DNA of 64,000 nucleotides from Vibrio sp. MedPE-SWchi (lineage in GTDB: Bacteria > Pseudomonadota > Gammaproteobacteria > Enterobacterales > Vibrionaceae), in assembly GCA_001874155.1 (NCBI GenBank), contig MPDB01000002.1:62001-126000 (forward strand), in the 5' to 3' direction. The notes under the pieces are model-generated. The model did not search any database, was not told the DNA's origin, and saw nothing but the letters and a program-made list of their open reading frames with translations. The first letter of the stretch is position 1, and every line of letters begins with the position of its first letter. The position numbers and the translations under genes are program-made. This document shows positions 27,516 to 38,624 of the stretch, in pieces.

Positions 27516-30266
27516 TTAGATGAACTTCGCTTTAGTCACTTCTTTAATTGCTGACAGTACAAATGTTGGCACTGCTGCGACAAAGATGATTGACATTAGA
27601 TGGCCAAACTCAATCGCTTCTGTGCTAAAGACGAGTTGACCAAAGCCTGTGTATACCACGCCTAGAGACAGAGTCGCAGACACGGCCACTGCGCCTAGTA
27701 AGTACTTATTCGTAAACGGGTTCTTACGGTAAATCGTAGTAAACGTACGCGCATCAAACAAGCTCCAAAGCTGTGCAAAGATCAGCGTTAAGAAAGCAAC
27801 GGTTTGTGCATATTGAGCGCTGTAGCCATCACCTAGAACGTATGAGAACGTCACGAAACTCAAACCACCAAGTGCTAAACCACGTGTCAAAATACGCTGA
27901 CCCAGACCGTCAGAGAAGAAGCCTGCATTACGCTTGCTTGGCTTACGTTCCATCAGATCTTTCTCTTCTGGTTCAACACCAAGAGCAAGCGCCGGTAGAC
28001 CATCTGATACCAGATTCACCCAAAGGATCATTAATGGCGTTAGTGGCAGAATAACCTCAGGGCCCATCACTAGGAAAGCAAAGAGAATAACCGATACTTC
28101 ACCCACGTTAGCGGTGAGCGCCTGACGAATAAACTTACGCAAATTATCGAAGATTTGACGACCTTGACGTACCGCTTTTACGATAGTACTGAAGTTATCA
28201 TCTAACAGGATCAAGTCGCCTGAATCTTTAGCCACTGATGTTCCTGTAATGCCCATAGCAACACCAATATCCGCACGACGTAGCGCAGGCGCATCATTGA
28301 CACCATCACCCGTCATTGACGCAACTTCATTATTTTCTTGTTGCGCTTTAACGATGCGAAGTTTGTGTTCTGGAGTGACTCGAGCAAATACAGCAACGCT
28401 AGGGCAGATAGCGCGAAGCTTCTCTTCATCCATCAGGTCCAGCTCGGCACCTGTTACTACTAAATCTTCTTCACTACGGATAATACCGATTTCGCGAGCA
28501 ATCGCTGCTGCTGTAACGGCGTGGTCACCCGTAATCATGACGGTACGAACACCGGCATCGAAACACGTATCTACTGCGTCACGTACTTCTGGGCGAGGAG
28601 GATCCATGATGCCGTAGATACCAAGGATGCTGACGTCTTTTTCCAGCTCTGGGAAGTCAAGTTCTAACTCTTCTTCTTTAAGCTCACGGAAACCCACAGC
28701 AAGTGTACGCAATGCATCACTACCGAAGTTCTGAATAGCCGCTTCAAAGTTTGTTTGTAACTCTTGTGCTTGCGAAGTATCTAACGCCAGATTGCCAGCA
28801 GTATCACCTGCAGTAGGAACAAAACCATCATCAAGCATATAGCTCGTCGATTTTGCAAGAACCACATCTGGAGCACCTTTAAGCGCTAGGAAGTGTTTAC
28901 CTTGTGGGTCACGTACAATAACCGACGCCATCTTACGACCCGAATCGAACGGGAACTTCTTAACGATTGAGTAACCGCCGCTCGTTAGCATTTCTGCCTG
29001 TTTGAGGCCAGCTTTCGCCGCCGCGACAATTAACGCCCCTTCAGTAGGGTTACCACGAACGGCCCATGTACCTTTATTGATCACGTACTCTGCATCATTA
29101 CACAGTGTTGCAACCACAAGGCCTTTCATCATTGCAGGGCTGCTTGTTGCGTCGACATCATGACCTTTAGAGATGAACTCACCTTTAGGGTCAAAACCTT
29201 TACCAGAGACGTCCCAATAACGACCAGAAACATCGTACGCTTTCATTACCTGCATTTGGTTTTGTGTCAACGTACCTGTTTTATCTGAACAGATAACCGT
29301 TGTAGAGCCTAAAGTCTCAATAGCAGCAAGCTGCTTCGCCAATGCATTGCTCTTAACCATTTTGGTTGAGCCTAACGTCAACACGATAGTCACAACTGTC
29401 GGCAAACCTTCAGGAATCGCTGCAACAGATAGGGAAATACCCATCGTTAGGATTTCTAGCCAAGGCATACCATGGTAAAGACCGATGGCACAAACAATCG
29501 CAACGACACTAAGAGCAACGATCAGTAACACTAGAGCAATGGTATCCATACGCTCTTGCATCGGTGTTTTGGTCTCTTCGGTTTGATTCATCATATCAGC
29601 GATGTGACCAACTTCAGTTTCCATACCCGTTCCGGTGACTACGGCTAAGCCAGTACCCGTGGTAACAATCGTCGTCATGAAGCCCATGTTCTTCTGATCG
29701 CCAAGACCAACTGTCTCATCTTCAATCAGTTCACATTGCTTATTAACTGGCTCAGATTCACCCGTTAATGCAGCTTCATCTACCGTAAGACGGTTTGCTT
29801 CGATAATACGTACATCCGCAGGGAGGATGTCACCAGTATTAATTTTGACAATATCGCCAGGTACTAACGTTTTTGCAGGTACGCTGATCCATTTTCCATC
29901 ACGCATTACTTCTGCTTCTGGAGCCGCCATTTCTTTTAGCGCTTCCATTCCTTTTTGAGCCTTAAGCTCCTGCCAGAAAGCAATACCTGTATTGATTAAG
30001 ATGATGACCGCGATTGCGATTGCATCAATCGCGTGTCCGGTAGACCAAGAAACTAATGCACCGACAGCAAGAATAAAGATGAGAGGGTTTTTGTATTGAT
30101 GAATGTAAAGTTCCCAAGCACTTGCTGACTCTTGAGCTGTCAATTCGTTCGAGCCGTGCTTTTCTAAACGCTCGTTTGCTTCAGAAGTTGAAAGGCCGGT
30201 GGTTTTATCTGTATTCAGTTCGTTTAAGACATCTGAACTTTCTTGAGTAAAATACTTATTCGTCAC
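27516..30266 (-). CDS. P2-type cation-transporting ATPase (calcium-pump-like)
   Basis: This 916-residue P-type ATPase shows the P2 layout: an N-terminal cation ATPase domain (about 1-70), the actuator with LTGESEPV, the metal-site helix AAIPEGLPTVVTI, phosphorylation site DKTGTLTQNQM, GDGVNDAPALRRADIG, and a C-terminal six-helix domain with ILWVNLVSDGLPALALGVEP. PEGL and NLVSDGLPA are typical of SERCA-like Ca2+ pumps and related Na+/K+ types, so the ion is not certain. The GTG at 30266 is chosen because GGAG lies exactly 8 nt upstream; another GTG at 30287 is in frame but has no site. It is monocistronic behind a long AT-rich leader. Confidence 0.9.
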   Translation of the reverse strand: MTNKYFTQESSDVLNELNTDKTTGLSTSEANERLEKHGSNELTAQESASAWELYIHQYKNPLIFILAVGALVSWSTGHAIDAIAIAVIILINTGIAFWQELKAQKGMEALKEMAAPEAEVMRDGKWISVPAKTLVPGDIVKINTGDILPADVRIIEANRLTVDEAALTGESEPVNKQCELIEDETVGLGDQKNMGFMTTIVTTGTGLAVVTGTGMETEVGHIADMMNQTEETKTPMQERMDTIALVLLIVALSVVAIVCAIGLYHGMPWLEILTMGISLSVAAIPEGLPTVVTIVLTLGSTKMVKSNALAKQLAAIETLGSTTVICSDKTGTLTQNQMQVMKAYDVSGRYWDVSGKGFDPKGEFISKGHDVDATSSPAMMKGLVVATLCNDAEYVINKGTWAVRGNPTEGALIVAAAKAGLKQAEMLTSGGYSIVKKFPFDSGRKMASVIVRDPQGKHFLALKGAPDVVLAKSTSYMLDDGFVPTAGDTAGNLALDTSQAQELQTNFEAAIQNFGSDALRTLAVGFRELKEEELELDFPELEKDVSILGIYGIMDPPRPEVRDAVDTCFDAGVRTVMITGDHAVTAAAIAREIGIIRSEEDLVVTGAELDLMDEEKLRAICPSVAVFARVTPEHKLRIVKAQQENNEVASMTGDGVNDAPALRRADIGVAMGITGTSVAKDSGDLILLDDNFSTIVKAVRQGRQIFDNLRKFIRQALTANVGEVSVILFAFLVMGPEVILPLTPLMILWVNLVSDGLPALALGVEPEEKDLMERKPSKRNAGFFSDGLGQRILTRGLALGGLSFVTFSYVLGDGYSAQYAQTVAFLTLIFAQLWSLFDARTFTTIYRKNPFTNKYLLGAVAVSATLSLGVVYTGFGQLVFSTEAIEFGHLMSIIFVAAVPTFVLSAIKEVTKAKFI

Positions 30267-31003
30267 TGTAAGGACTCCATATACCACGTCCCAAATCGGA
30301 CATATTTGTCATTAAATACTACTTAATGACCATTTTATATCATCAAATATGAAAACAAAGAGTGCATAAATAATCACGGATTTGATGATTTAAAAACTAT
30401 ATATCACCACGATATCGTTGAGCAAAGAAAATGAAGCACCACAAAAACAACAAGACAAAAACAGACCACACACAACTGAGAAACAACACCTTCACACAAC
30501 AACACTAAAATAACACAATAAAAAGATAAACCATTGAATATAAATAACTAATAGTTTCAACTACCCCTACCCAACCCCTCGGTAAAACCTACCTTAAGAC
30601 TCAGTTATCACGACAAATCCGAATTAACGAAGTGAAACCTCGATATAACCATACATTAAACATGGATAAATTAACGTCACCACTAGCATCAGGTCAGAAT
30701 TACTCGTTAAGATTTTGTTTTACTAGCACAAAAACCTTAACAACAACCCTAAAATGAACAACATTAGTAAAGGGCGGTATGCGAACAAAAAAGCAAAGAA
30801 AAAGCACGTCTACTTGCATTACACGTATTGTATTTCTATTCACACTCTAAAATTCCATTGATTTCCAAACCTCTATTTGGATGATAAAAACACGTTAATT
30901 TAGTCATACAATTAAAAACGATAGAGTAGAAGATGAGACTCAAGGAGGCGTCAAATTGTTGGTGTGATATAGTATTCGTATTCTAAAAAGAGGAGCAATT
31001 ACG
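30267..31003. other. 737-bp gap between divergent ATPase and gloA genes
   Basis: No credible gene is seen on either strand. The part at 30430-30530 is almost only A and C on the plus strand, so a transcript of the minus-strand ATPase gene would have a G/U-rich, weakly structured leader there. The gloA promoter region is at the right end, with a TATAGTAT-like -10 near 30968 and AGAGGAG at 30990-30996 before the gloA start. No sRNA or terminator was recognised. Confidence 0.5.
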
Positions 31004-31420
31004 ATGTCAAATGGAAGAGTTCTACACACAATGTTGCGTGTAGGAGATTTAGACAAATCTATTGAGTTTTACACCAAGGTTATGGGCATGTCTCTACTGC
31101 GTGTAAACGAAAACAAAGAGTACGAGTACACGCTTGCGTTCGTGGGCTACGGTGATGAGTCACAAGGCGCGGTTATTGAGCTTACCTACAACTGGGGCAA
31201 ATCTGACTATGAATTAGGGACTGCATTCGGTCATATTGCAATAGGCGTTGAAGATGTCTACTCAACCTGCGATGCCATTAAAGCAGCAGGCGGTATTGTG
31301 ACTCGTGAAGCTGGTCCAGTAAAAGGTGGAAGTACTGAAATTGCTTTTGTTAAAGACCCTGATGGGTACATGATTGAATTAATCCAAAGAAAAAATGCCT
31401 CTGAAGGGCTGGGTAAGTAA
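31004..31420 (+). CDS. gloA: Lactoylglutathione lyase (glyoxalase I)
   Basis: GloA, 138 residues, isomerises the methylglyoxal-glutathione adduct to S-lactoylglutathione, the first step of methylglyoxal detoxification. It has the two beta-alpha-beta-beta-beta vicinal-oxygen-chelate modules. The metal ligands are His8 in VLHTMLRV, the Glu in [10 protein letters not shown], the His in FGHIAIGV and the Glu in YMIELIQRK. The lack of the insertions seen in the Zn-type enzyme fits the Ni/Co-dependent bacterial class. AGAGGAG precedes the ATG by 9 nt. Confidence 0.97.
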   Translation: MSNGRVLHTMLRVGDLDKSIEFYTKVMGMSLLRVNENKEYEYTLAFVGYGDESQGAVIELTYNWGKSDYELGTAFGHIAIGVEDVYSTCDAIKAAGGIVTREAGPVKGGSTEIAFVKDPDGYMIELIQRKNASEGLGK

Positions 31421-31442
31421 TCCTTTTGAGATAGATTGACAT

Positions 31443-31465
31443 AAAGGCAACTTAACGTTGCCTTT
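31443..31465. terminator. Stem-loop after gloA, probable terminator
   Basis: AAAGGCAAC pairs with GTTGCCTTT around a 5-nt loop. Only three T residues follow without a longer run, so termination may be partial. Confidence 0.6.
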
Positions 31466-31520
31466 ATAACACCAAAGTGTTAATAATAATTCTCATTTGC
31501 GTTAAATCAAGGATCTATTC

Positions 31521-31958
31521 ATGAACGTACAACAATGGGAAGAGCATACGTTATTAGCCGACGTCGCTATGCAGCAAAGCGATCACTTAAGAGGTATACT
31601 TCACTACCAACAAGCGCTCACCATTAGTGACCAATTAACGCATATTGAAGAGATAGAAATAGAGGAACGCTTAATCGTTTCCGTCATTTCTTGCCACAAC
31701 ATGGCTCGATTCTGGCGATCAATGGGGGATGAAAAGTTTGAGTTAAAGTATTTACAACTCGCCTCTGAAAAAGTGCTTTCACTCGTTCCGCAGTGTGGCA
31801 ATAGTCAGTGTGAGTCATACGTAGACTCACTCGGTTGCTGTAAGAAAGCCTTAATAGAATTTCTTAAACGCCACCCTAATCCAGACATTGCAAAACAAGT
31901 GAGCCATTTAGATTCAGCCACTAACTGTAATCTTATTTCCATGTTCAAACTAAACTAA
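31521..31958 (+). CDS. Vibrio conserved protein, DUF2753-like (TPR-like helices)
   Basis: This 145-residue soluble protein is predicted to be all-helical. It has TPR-like spacing in GILHYQQALTISDQL (about 25-39) and ELKYLQLASEKVLSLVPQC (about 75-93), and Cys residues in NSQCESYVDSLGCCKKAL. I believe it belongs to DUF2753, a small family found mainly in Vibrionaceae, but this is from memory. No function is known to me. It lies alone between gloA and motY and converges with motY only 12 bp from its stop. Confidence 0.8.
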   Translation: MNVQQWEEHTLLADVAMQQSDHLRGILHYQQALTISDQLTHIEEIEIEERLIVSVISCHNMARFWRSMGDEKFELKYLQLASEKVLSLVPQCGNSQCESYVDSLGCCKKALIEFLKRHPNPDIAKQVSHLDSATNCNLISMFKLN

Positions 31959-31970
31959 TCGCTAGCGACT

Positions 31971-32855
31971 TTAGACCTGAGTACGACCCAGCGAAATAAC
32001 AACGCGTCGGTTTTTGTCCTTACCTATTGGTGAAGAATTATCAGCCACTGGTCGTCGCTTACCATATCCTTGAACCTGAATACGATCTTCCGGCAAGCCT
32101 AGTGATTCGAAGTAATCCCGCAATACTTCTGCTCTTTGCTCTGAAAGATTTTGGCTAACACTTCGTGTATCAACTGAGTCCGTATAGGTAGACACTAGTA
32201 CAAGGTCGATATCTTGGTTGTGTCTAATGTACTCTGCAATTTGTGCCAAACGCTGTTGCGATTGTTTATTTAGCTGAACGCTACTGCGGTCGTAGTGCAA
32301 AATGGTAAAAGCAATGTCTTCAAAGCTATAGGGCAAAAGGTTGGCAATGCAATCACTAAACACATTGTACTTTTGCTGGAACAAAACGGAAGACAACGCC
32401 ACTTCAATACGTTGATCGCGACTCTGCCAATCTCGATAGCTAAAGGTAGGGTAACGTCCCTTTTCAAGCTCTCCAAGAATTCCCCAAGCCGTCTGTCCGC
32501 CTATGTATCCATCAAACTGCTTGAAGAATTTAATGTTTGTAATTCTCTCAGCACTCTCCCCTGGTCGCCAAGAAGGAGGCAACGAAACAAGGCTTACATC
32601 TCGCGTCTCGCCCATTGGCCTGCGCATTTTAAGCTCGAAATCGAGTATGATCTTTTTACTTGCTCGTGACGAAAATTCAGCATCACCATAATTTGGGATC
32701 GGGTGCACCAGGCGACACTCTAAAGGCGTGTTAGCAATCATTTGCCAAGTAGACTGCATTGGCGTCGCAACGTAACGCTTGTCCAACGCAAATGTTGTTG
32801 GAATAGAGATTACATTGGTTAATAATACTGCGCTAATCGCGGCCCACTTTTTCAT
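31971..32855 (-). CDS. motY: Sodium-type flagellar motor protein MotY
   Basis: MotY, 294 residues, forms the T ring of the polar flagellar motor and anchors the PomA/PomB sodium stator to peptidoglycan. A signal peptide covers about residues 1-23. The N-terminal MotY-specific domain (about 24-150) contacts the basal body. The C-terminal OmpA-like peptidoglycan-binding domain (about 180-290) has [23 protein letters not shown] cut here into its parts [10 protein letters not shown] and [10 protein letters not shown], then GYGKRRPV and KDKNRRVV. Other flagellar genes are not nearby, as is usual for motY. Confidence 0.95.
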   Translation of the reverse strand: MKKWAAISAVLLTNVISIPTTFALDKRYVATPMQSTWQMIANTPLECRLVHPIPNYGDAEFSSRASKKIILDFELKMRRPMGETRDVSLVSLPPSWRPGESAERITNIKFFKQFDGYIGGQTAWGILGELEKGRYPTFSYRDWQSRDQRIEVALSSVLFQQKYNVFSDCIANLLPYSFEDIAFTILHYDRSSVQLNKQSQQRLAQIAEYIRHNQDIDLVLVSTYTDSVDTRSVSQNLSEQRAEVLRDYFESLGLPEDRIQVQGYGKRRPVADNSSPIGKDKNRRVVISLGRTQV

Positions 32856-33042
32856 ATAAACGGTTCTCTTCGGTACTGCCTGTCAACGGCGATTCATTGC
32901 CGCTGCTATTATCTTTACTCTACGAATGCAATTTTCTAGCCAGATATTTTGACTAAATTCCTTTTCATTCTAAGAATCTTCGGTTTTTCTCACTGCGAGA
33001 ATCTGCAATAATGCACGGCTTGTCCATCCAACCAAAAATACT

Positions 33043-33690
33043 ATGACTGTAGAAAACGAATCATTTGCTCTTAATAAACGCTTCCGTGGTTATTTCCCGG
33101 TTGTCATCGATGTCGAGACTGCAGGCTTTAATTCAGAAACAGATGCTTTACTAGAGATCTGTGCCGTTACTTTAAAGATGGACGAACACGGCAATCTTCA
33201 CCCTGCCACCACTGTCCACTTTCACATTGAGCCGTTTGAAGGTGCAAACCTTGAAAAAGCGGCGCTCGAGTTCAATGGAATTATAGACCCTTTCAACCCT
33301 TTAAGAGGTGCAGTATCAGAAGAGCACGCTTTAAAGGAGATCTACAAGCTTGTACGCAAAGAGCAGAAAGACGCCAACTGCAGCCGCGCTATTATGGTGG
33401 CTCATAACGCGACTTTTGATCATAACTTCGTCATGGCCGCTAGCGAGCGTAGCAAGCTTAAAAGAGTCCCATTCCACCCCTTTGCAACCTTTGATACTGC
33501 CGCGTTAAGTGGCCTTGCTTATGGCCAGACCGTTCTAGCCAAGGCTTGTAAAACTGCAGGGATGGAGTTTGACAACAAAGAAGCACACTCAGCACTCTAT
33601 GATACCGAAAAGACCGCTGAGCTTTTTTGTGGCATCGTCAACAAATGGAAAGCCCTAGGTGGCTGGCCCATTATTGACAATAACAATTAA
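33043..33690 (+). CDS. rnt: Ribonuclease T
   Basis: RNase T, 215 residues, is a DEDDh 3'-5' exonuclease that trims tRNA and other stable RNA 3' ends. The catalytic residues are visible: Asp/Glu in VIDVETAGF (about 22-30), Asp in HNATFDHNF (about 122-130), and His/Asp in [14 protein letters not shown] (about 181-194). The basic N-terminal segment NKRFRGYFP is typical. It is divergent from motY and is followed after 27 bp by the transporter gene, so the two may be co-transcribed. Confidence 0.97.
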   Translation: MTVENESFALNKRFRGYFPVVIDVETAGFNSETDALLEICAVTLKMDEHGNLHPATTVHFHIEPFEGANLEKAALEFNGIIDPFNPLRGAVSEEHALKEIYKLVRKEQKDANCSRAIMVAHNATFDHNFVMAASERSKLKRVPFHPFATFDTAALSGLAYGQTVLAKACKTAGMEFDNKEAHSALYDTEKTAELFCGIVNKWKALGGWPIIDNNN

Positions 33691-33717
33691 AAACAAACAC
33701 AACTAACCGAGAAAAAT

Positions 33718-35043
33718 ATGAATCCTGTTGTAATTTCTGTCTGTATCATGCTGATACTCGCTTTGATGCGCGTGAATGTCGTTGTTGCTTTGACATTCAG
33801 TGCTATCGTTGGCGGCCTCGTATCGGGTATGAGTTTAAATGACGCAGTTTCTGCTTTTGAAAGTGGCTTAGGTGGCGGCGCAACCATTGCATTAAGCTAC
33901 GCTATGCTGGGTACCTTTGCCGTTGCTATCTCCAAGTCTGGCATTACCGATCTTCTTGCTCAAAGCGTTATAAAGCGCATTAATGGCAAAGAAAACGGTA
34001 CTGCAACGACAGGGCTAAAATATGCGGTACTCGCTTCTCTTATTTTAGTCACTATGTCGTCACAAAATGTTATTCCTGTACATATCGCCTTCATTCCAAT
34101 TTTAATTCCACCTCTGTTAGGCGTTTTCGCGAAGCTAAAAATGGATCGCCGAATGATTGCCTGTGTGCTTACTTTCGGTTTGGTCACACCGTACATGGTA
34201 TTGCCAATCGGTTTTGGTGGTATTTTCCTTAACAATATCTTGCTGAAAAACTTACACGATAACGGCCTAGAGTCTGTTGTTGCCTCTCAAGTTCCAACAG
34301 CCATGATTCTGCCTGCACTCGGAATGATTTTTGGTTTACTGACTGCCATTCTATTTAGCTATAGAAAGCCACGTGAATACAAAGAAACGACGTTAACTCA
34401 CGTTAATGAAGAGCCGAAAAGTATCCACATGAAAAGCATCTTAGTCGCTTGTGTTGGTATTGTTGTTGCTCTTGCAGTGCAGCTTTCTACCGGTTCAATG
34501 ATTATTGGTGCTCTCGCGGGCTTCATGGTCTTTACATTTGGTGGTGTTATCGCCTGGAAAGAGACGCAGGATGTCTTTACCAAAGGCGTTCACATGATGG
34601 CAATGATCGGATTCATTATGATCGCTGCTGCGGGCTTTGCTGCCGTAATGAAGCAAACAGGTGGTGTTGAGTCATTGGTTGAAGCCTTATCAACGACGAT
34701 TGGTGACAATAAACCGCTTGCTGCATTGCTGATGCTTATCGTCGGCCTATTAGTGACTATGGGTATTGGTTCTTCGTTCTCAACGATTCCTATTCTAGCA
34801 ACCATCTATGTACCACTTGCGGCGGCGTTTGGTTTCTCACCAATGGCAACGATTGCGCTAGTCGGCACGGCTGCTGCACTGGGTGATGCGGGCTCTCCAG
34901 CGTCTGACTCGACACTGGGTCCAACATCTGGCTTAAACGCTGATGGCCAACATGAACATATTTGGGAAACGGTTGTACCAACCTTTATTCACTACAACAT
35001 TCCATTGATCATTTTTGGTTGGATTGCAGCAATGGTTCTTTAG
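33718..35043 (+). CDS. YuiF/NhaC-like Na+/H+ antiporter-family transporter
   Basis: This 441-residue membrane protein has about 11 hydrophobic segments and belongs to the Na+/H+ antiporter (NhaC/YuiF) group. Two related re-entrant regions are suggested by [19 protein letters not shown] and [20 protein letters not shown]. The latter Asp/Ser/Pro-rich segment is highly conserved in the family. Some YuiF relatives transport amino acids such as histidine, so proton-sodium exchange should not be assumed. It lies 27 bp after rnt and ends at a bidirectional terminator. Confidence 0.83.
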   Translation: MNPVVISVCIMLILALMRVNVVVALTFSAIVGGLVSGMSLNDAVSAFESGLGGGATIALSYAMLGTFAVAISKSGITDLLAQSVIKRINGKENGTATTGLKYAVLASLILVTMSSQNVIPVHIAFIPILIPPLLGVFAKLKMDRRMIACVLTFGLVTPYMVLPIGFGGIFLNNILLKNLHDNGLESVVASQVPTAMILPALGMIFGLLTAILFSYRKPREYKETTLTHVNEEPKSIHMKSILVACVGIVVALAVQLSTGSMIIGALAGFMVFTFGGVIAWKETQDVFTKGVHMMAMIGFIMIAAAGFAAVMKQTGGVESLVEALSTTIGDNKPLAALLMLIVGLLVTMGIGSSFSTIPILATIYVPLAAAFGFSPMATIALVGTAAALGDAGSPASDSTLGPTSGLNADGQHEHIWETVVPTFIHYNIPLIIFGWIAAMVL

Positions 35044-35090
35044 CCTAACGACGCTTCCTTGTAAAAAATTTGCGTAACAACGTAGATACA

Positions 35091-35120
35091 AAAAAACCGA
35101 GCAGTTAGCTCGGTTTTTTA
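35091..35120. terminator. Bidirectional terminator between the antiporter gene and sucD
   Basis: ACCGAGC (35096-35102) pairs with GCTCGGT (35108-35114), with A residues to the left and T residues to the right. It closes the sdh-suc operon only 18 bp after sucD, so there is no long 3' UTR. Confidence 0.93.
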
Positions 35121-35137
35121 TTTGTTCTAGATTGATA

Positions 35138-36010
35138 TTACCAACCTGTCACTTCGCGTAGACCTTTACCGATCTCAGCAAGAGACTTAACTGTCTTAAC
35201 GCCTGCCGCTTCAAGTGCTGCAAACTTGTCTTCAGCTGTACCTTTACCACCAGATATGATTGCGCCAGCGTGGCCCATACGTTTACCCGGAGGAGCAGTA
35301 ACACCAGCGATGTAAGATACAACCGGCTTAGTTACGTTTGCTTTAATGAACTCAGCCGCTTCTTCTTCCGCAGTACCACCGATTTCACCAATCATTACGA
35401 TTGCTTCTGTTTCTGGGTCTTCTTGGAAAAGTTTTAGGATATCAATGAAGTTTGAACCTGGGATAGGGTCACCACCGATACCAACACATGTAGACTGACC
35501 AAAGCCTTCATCTGTTGTTTGCTTAACGGCTTCGTACGTCAGAGTACCTGAACGAGATACGATACCGACTTTACCCTTCTTGTGGATATGACCAGGCATG
35601 ATACCAATCTTACACTCATCCGGTGTGATAACACCTGGACAGTTAGGACCAATCATTACCGCGCCAGTCTCTTCTAGCTTCACTTTCACATCAATCATAT
35701 CCGTTGTAGGGATACCTTCCGTGATTGTTACGATCAGCTCAATGCCAGCATCAATCGCTTCTAAAATTGCGTCTTTACAGAATGGAGCAGGCACGTAGAT
35801 AACAGTCGCAGTCGCGCCCGTTGCTTCTACAGCATCACGTACTGTGTTAAATACTGGAAGACCCAGGTGTGTTTGACCGCCTTTACCAGGAGAAACACCA
35901 CCAACCATTTGCGTACCGTAAGCAATAGCTTGCTCAGAGTGGAACGTACCTTGTCCACCAGTGAAGCCCTGACAGATCACTTTAGTGTCTTTGTTAATTA
36001 GTACAGACAT
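35138..36010 (-). CDS. sucD: Succinyl-CoA ligase alpha subunit
   Basis: SucD, 290 residues, with SucC interconverts succinyl-CoA and succinate with nucleotide triphosphate formation in the TCA cycle. The CoA-binding Rossmann domain lies at the N-terminus ([15 protein letters not shown], about 16-30). The phosphohistidine is in [20 protein letters not shown] (about 243-262). The stop and start codons of sucC and sucD share one base. It is the last gene of the operon. Confidence 0.98.
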   Translation of the reverse strand: MSVLINKDTKVICQGFTGGQGTFHSEQAIAYGTQMVGGVSPGKGGQTHLGLPVFNTVRDAVEATGATATVIYVPAPFCKDAILEAIDAGIELIVTITEGIPTTDMIDVKVKLEETGAVMIGPNCPGVITPDECKIGIMPGHIHKKGKVGIVSRSGTLTYEAVKQTTDEGFGQSTCVGIGGDPIPGSNFIDILKLFQEDPETEAIVMIGEIGGTAEEEAAEFIKANVTKPVVSYIAGVTAPPGKRMGHAGAIISGGKGTAEDKFAALEAAGVKTVKSLAEIGKGLREVTGW

Positions 36011-37176
36011 TATTTCGCCTCCGCAGCAGCAACAACTTTTTGAGCAGCGTCAGTTAGAGACTCGGCTGCAATGATATCAACATCAGAATTAGCAAGAACT
36101 TCGCGACCTAAGTCAGCATTAGTACCTTCTAAACGAACAACAACAGGAACCCCAACGCCAACTTCTTTAACAGCGCCGATGATACCTTCTGCGATCATGT
36201 CACAACGAACGATACCGCCAAAGATGTTTACAAGTACGGCTTTAACATTGTCGTCAGAAAGGATGATCTTGAATGCTTCTGCAACACGTTCTTTTGTTGC
36301 GCCGCCGCCAACATCAAGGAAGTTTGCTGGTTTGCCACCGTGAAGGTTTACAATATCCATCGTACCCATAGCTAGGCCTGCACCGTTAACCATACAGCCA
36401 ACATTACCATCGAGTGCTACGTAGTTCAGTTCCCACTGAGCTGCGTGTGCTTCACGCTCATCTTCTTGTGAAGGATCGTGCATTTCGCGAAGTTTTGGCT
36501 GACGGTACATTGCGTTTGAGTCAATGTTAATTTTGCCATCAAGACAAAGAAGGTCACCTTCCGTTGTAACAACAAGAGGGTTAATTTCTAGAAGAGCCAG
36601 GTCGTATTGGGAGAACATGTTGCCAAGACCCAAAAAGATCTTAACAAACTGTTTGATTTGATCGCCTTTAAGACCCAGTTTGAATGCAAGTTCACGACCT
36701 TGGTAAGCCTGAGGGCCAACAAGAGGATCGATCGCTGATTGGTGAATCAACTCTGGCGTTTCTTCAGCAATTTTTTCAATATCCACGCCGCCTTCAGTTG
36801 ACGCCATGAATACGATTTTACGTGTTGCGCGGTCTACTACCGCACCTAGATAAAGTTCGTTCGCAATGTTCGAAGCTTCTTCAACTAGGATCTTCGTTAC
36901 AGGCTGACCATTAGCGTCAGTTTGAAACGTTACTAGGTTTTTACCAAGCCATTTCTGTGCAAACTCTTTAACACCTTCTTTTGTGTCATGTAGCTCTACA
37001 CCACCTGCTTTACCACGTCCACCTGCGTGTACTTGACACTTAACGACTTTCTTTTCAGTGCTAATACGGCCAGCAGCTTCAAAAGCTTCTTGAGCAGTAT
37101 CACATGCGAAGCCTTCTGGTACAGGCAAACCGAATTCTGCAAACAGCTGTTTGGCTTGATATTCATGCAAATTCAT
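36010..37176 (-). CDS. sucC: Succinyl-CoA ligase beta subunit
   Basis: SucC, 388 residues, has an N-terminal ATP-grasp domain ([35 protein letters not shown] at about 46-60) and a C-terminal flavodoxin-like domain with [12 protein letters not shown] and [10 protein letters not shown] (about 321-330). It overlaps sucD by one base. The gap to sucB upstream is 210 bp, larger than others in the operon, with a stem-loop at its sucB end. Confidence 0.98.
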   Translation of the reverse strand: MNLHEYQAKQLFAEFGLPVPEGFACDTAQEAFEAAGRISTEKKVVKCQVHAGGRGKAGGVELHDTKEGVKEFAQKWLGKNLVTFQTDANGQPVTKILVEEASNIANELYLGAVVDRATRKIVFMASTEGGVDIEKIAEETPELIHQSAIDPLVGPQAYQGRELAFKLGLKGDQIKQFVKIFLGLGNMFSQYDLALLEINPLVVTTEGDLLCLDGKINIDSNAMYRQPKLREMHDPSQEDEREAHAAQWELNYVALDGNVGCMVNGAGLAMGTMDIVNLHGGKPANFLDVGGGATKERVAEAFKIILSDDNVKAVLVNIFGGIVRCDMIAEGIIGAVKEVGVGVPVVVRLEGTNADLGREVLANSDVDIIAAESLTDAAQKVVAAAEAK

Positions 37177-37348
37177 TTTGTTATTCCATTTGTTTATCCC
37201 TAAAGGGATTTATTATTTCCGTAACGTTGCTATAAATAGCAGAACGTCTGTAGGGTCTTCTCAAGTAAATCGTGTTCTATTTGGGCAATAATAAACGACT
37301 TAAATGAAGGCTAAACCGTTGAGCGAGTCTAGCCTTTGAAACTTTCAC

Positions 37349-37375
37349 CGTCGAGCTAACAAGGTTAACTCGACG
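37349..37375. other. Stem-loop in the sucB-sucC gap
   Basis: CGTCGAG at 37349-37355 pairs with CTCGACG at 37369-37375, and an inner TAAC/GTTA pair extends the helix. It lies 11 bp after the sucB stop. On the minus strand no T run follows, so it is more likely an mRNA-stability or processing structure than a terminator. Confidence 0.65.
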
Positions 37376-37386
37376 TTTTAGCGATA

Positions 37387-38595
37387 CTAAACGTCTAATA
37401 ACAGACGTGCAGGATCTTCTAGTAACTCTTTAATTGTTACCAGGAAGCCTACTGACTCACGACCATCGATTAAACGGTGATCATAAGATAGAGCAAGGTA
37501 CATCATAGGCAGGATTTCAACCTTCCCATTAACAGCCATTGGGCGGTCTTGGATTTTGTGCATACCAAGAATTGCAGCCTGTGGCGGGTTAATGATTGGC
37601 GTTGACATCAGTGAACCGAATACACCACCATTCGTGATAGTGAAGTTACCACCAATTAGCTCATCAACCGTTAACTTACCGTCACGGCCTTTGATTGCTA
37701 ACTCTTTGATGCCTTTTTCGATATCAGCAAAACCTAGCGTGTCACAGTCTTTTAGGACTGGAGTTACAAGGCCACGTGGCGTAGAAACAGCCATACTAAT
37801 GTCGAAATAGTTGTGATAAACAATATCAGTACCATCGATAGACGCGTTCACTTCTGGATAGCGTTTAAGTGCTTCCGTTACCGCTTTAACGTAAAACGAC
37901 ATAAAGCCTAAACGAGTGTCATGACGCTTTTCGAACTGCTCTTGGTATTGCTTACGTAAGTCCATGATAGGCTTCATGTTCACTTCGTTAAACGTAGTGA
38001 GCATTGCTGTGCTGTTCTTCGCTTCTAGAAGACGGTTAGCTACTGTCTTACGAAGACGAGTCATAGGAACGCGTTTCTGACTACGAGCAGCGGCTGGTAC
38101 CTGAGGCGCAGGCTCTTCAGTTGCTGCAGGTGCAGATTTAGCCGCAGCTAGATGTGCATCAATGTCTTCTCGAGTAATACGGCCACCAACACCAGTGCCT
38201 TTCACTTGAGATGCCTCAAGGCTATTCTCAGCAAGAAGACGGCGCACAGCAGGGCTTAGTGCATCGTTACTTTCTTCTGTTAACGCCGCTTTGTGACGTT
38301 TATCAGGTGAAGACTCTGTTTCATCAGTGGTATCTGCAGTTGGCTCTCCAGCCACAGCACCAGGCTTAAGCTTAGCAATCAACTGCTTTGACAGTACCGT
38401 AGCGCCTTCTTCTTCAATAATTGCTTCCAAAACGCCAGCTTCTGGAGCTGGAACTTCTAGAACAACTTTATCTGTTTCAATATCAACGATAACTTCATCG
38501 CGAGCCACAGCTTCACCCGGCTTTTTATGCCATGTCGCTACTGTCGCATCTGCTACTGATTCAGGTAAGTCTGGAACCAGAATTTCAATAGTCAT
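37387..38595 (-). CDS. sucB: 2-oxoglutarate dehydrogenase E2 (dihydrolipoyl succinyltransferase)
   Basis: SucB, 402 residues, moves the succinyl group from E1 to CoA and forms the core of the 2-oxoglutarate dehydrogenase complex. It has one lipoyl domain with the lipoylated lysine in [11 protein letters not shown] (about 43), a peripheral subunit-binding domain ([16 protein letters not shown], about 113-128), and the catalytic domain ending with the active site [11 protein letters not shown] (about 371-381). An Ala/Pro/Glu-rich linker joins the domains. It starts 29 bp after sucA. Confidence 0.98.
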   Translation of the reverse strand: MTIEILVPDLPESVADATVATWHKKPGEAVARDEVIVDIETDKVVLEVPAPEAGVLEAIIEEEGATVLSKQLIAKLKPGAVAGEPTADTTDETESSPDKRHKAALTEESNDALSPAVRRLLAENSLEASQVKGTGVGGRITREDIDAHLAAAKSAPAATEEPAPQVPAAARSQKRVPMTRLRKTVANRLLEAKNSTAMLTTFNEVNMKPIMDLRKQYQEQFEKRHDTRLGFMSFYVKAVTEALKRYPEVNASIDGTDIVYHNYFDISMAVSTPRGLVTPVLKDCDTLGFADIEKGIKELAIKGRDGKLTVDELIGGNFTITNGGVFGSLMSTPIINPPQAAILGMHKIQDRPMAVNGKVEILPMMYLALSYDHRLIDGRESVGFLVTIKELLEDPARLLLDV

Positions 38596-38624
38596 ATTAG
38601 TGTCTTCCTTTTTACTTCTAGTTC

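Noticed and set aside
32856..32960. Possible sigma-28 promoter before motY
   Set aside because: A TAAA-like -35 is visible on the minus strand, but no GCCGATAA-like -10 at correct spacing, so it is not listed.
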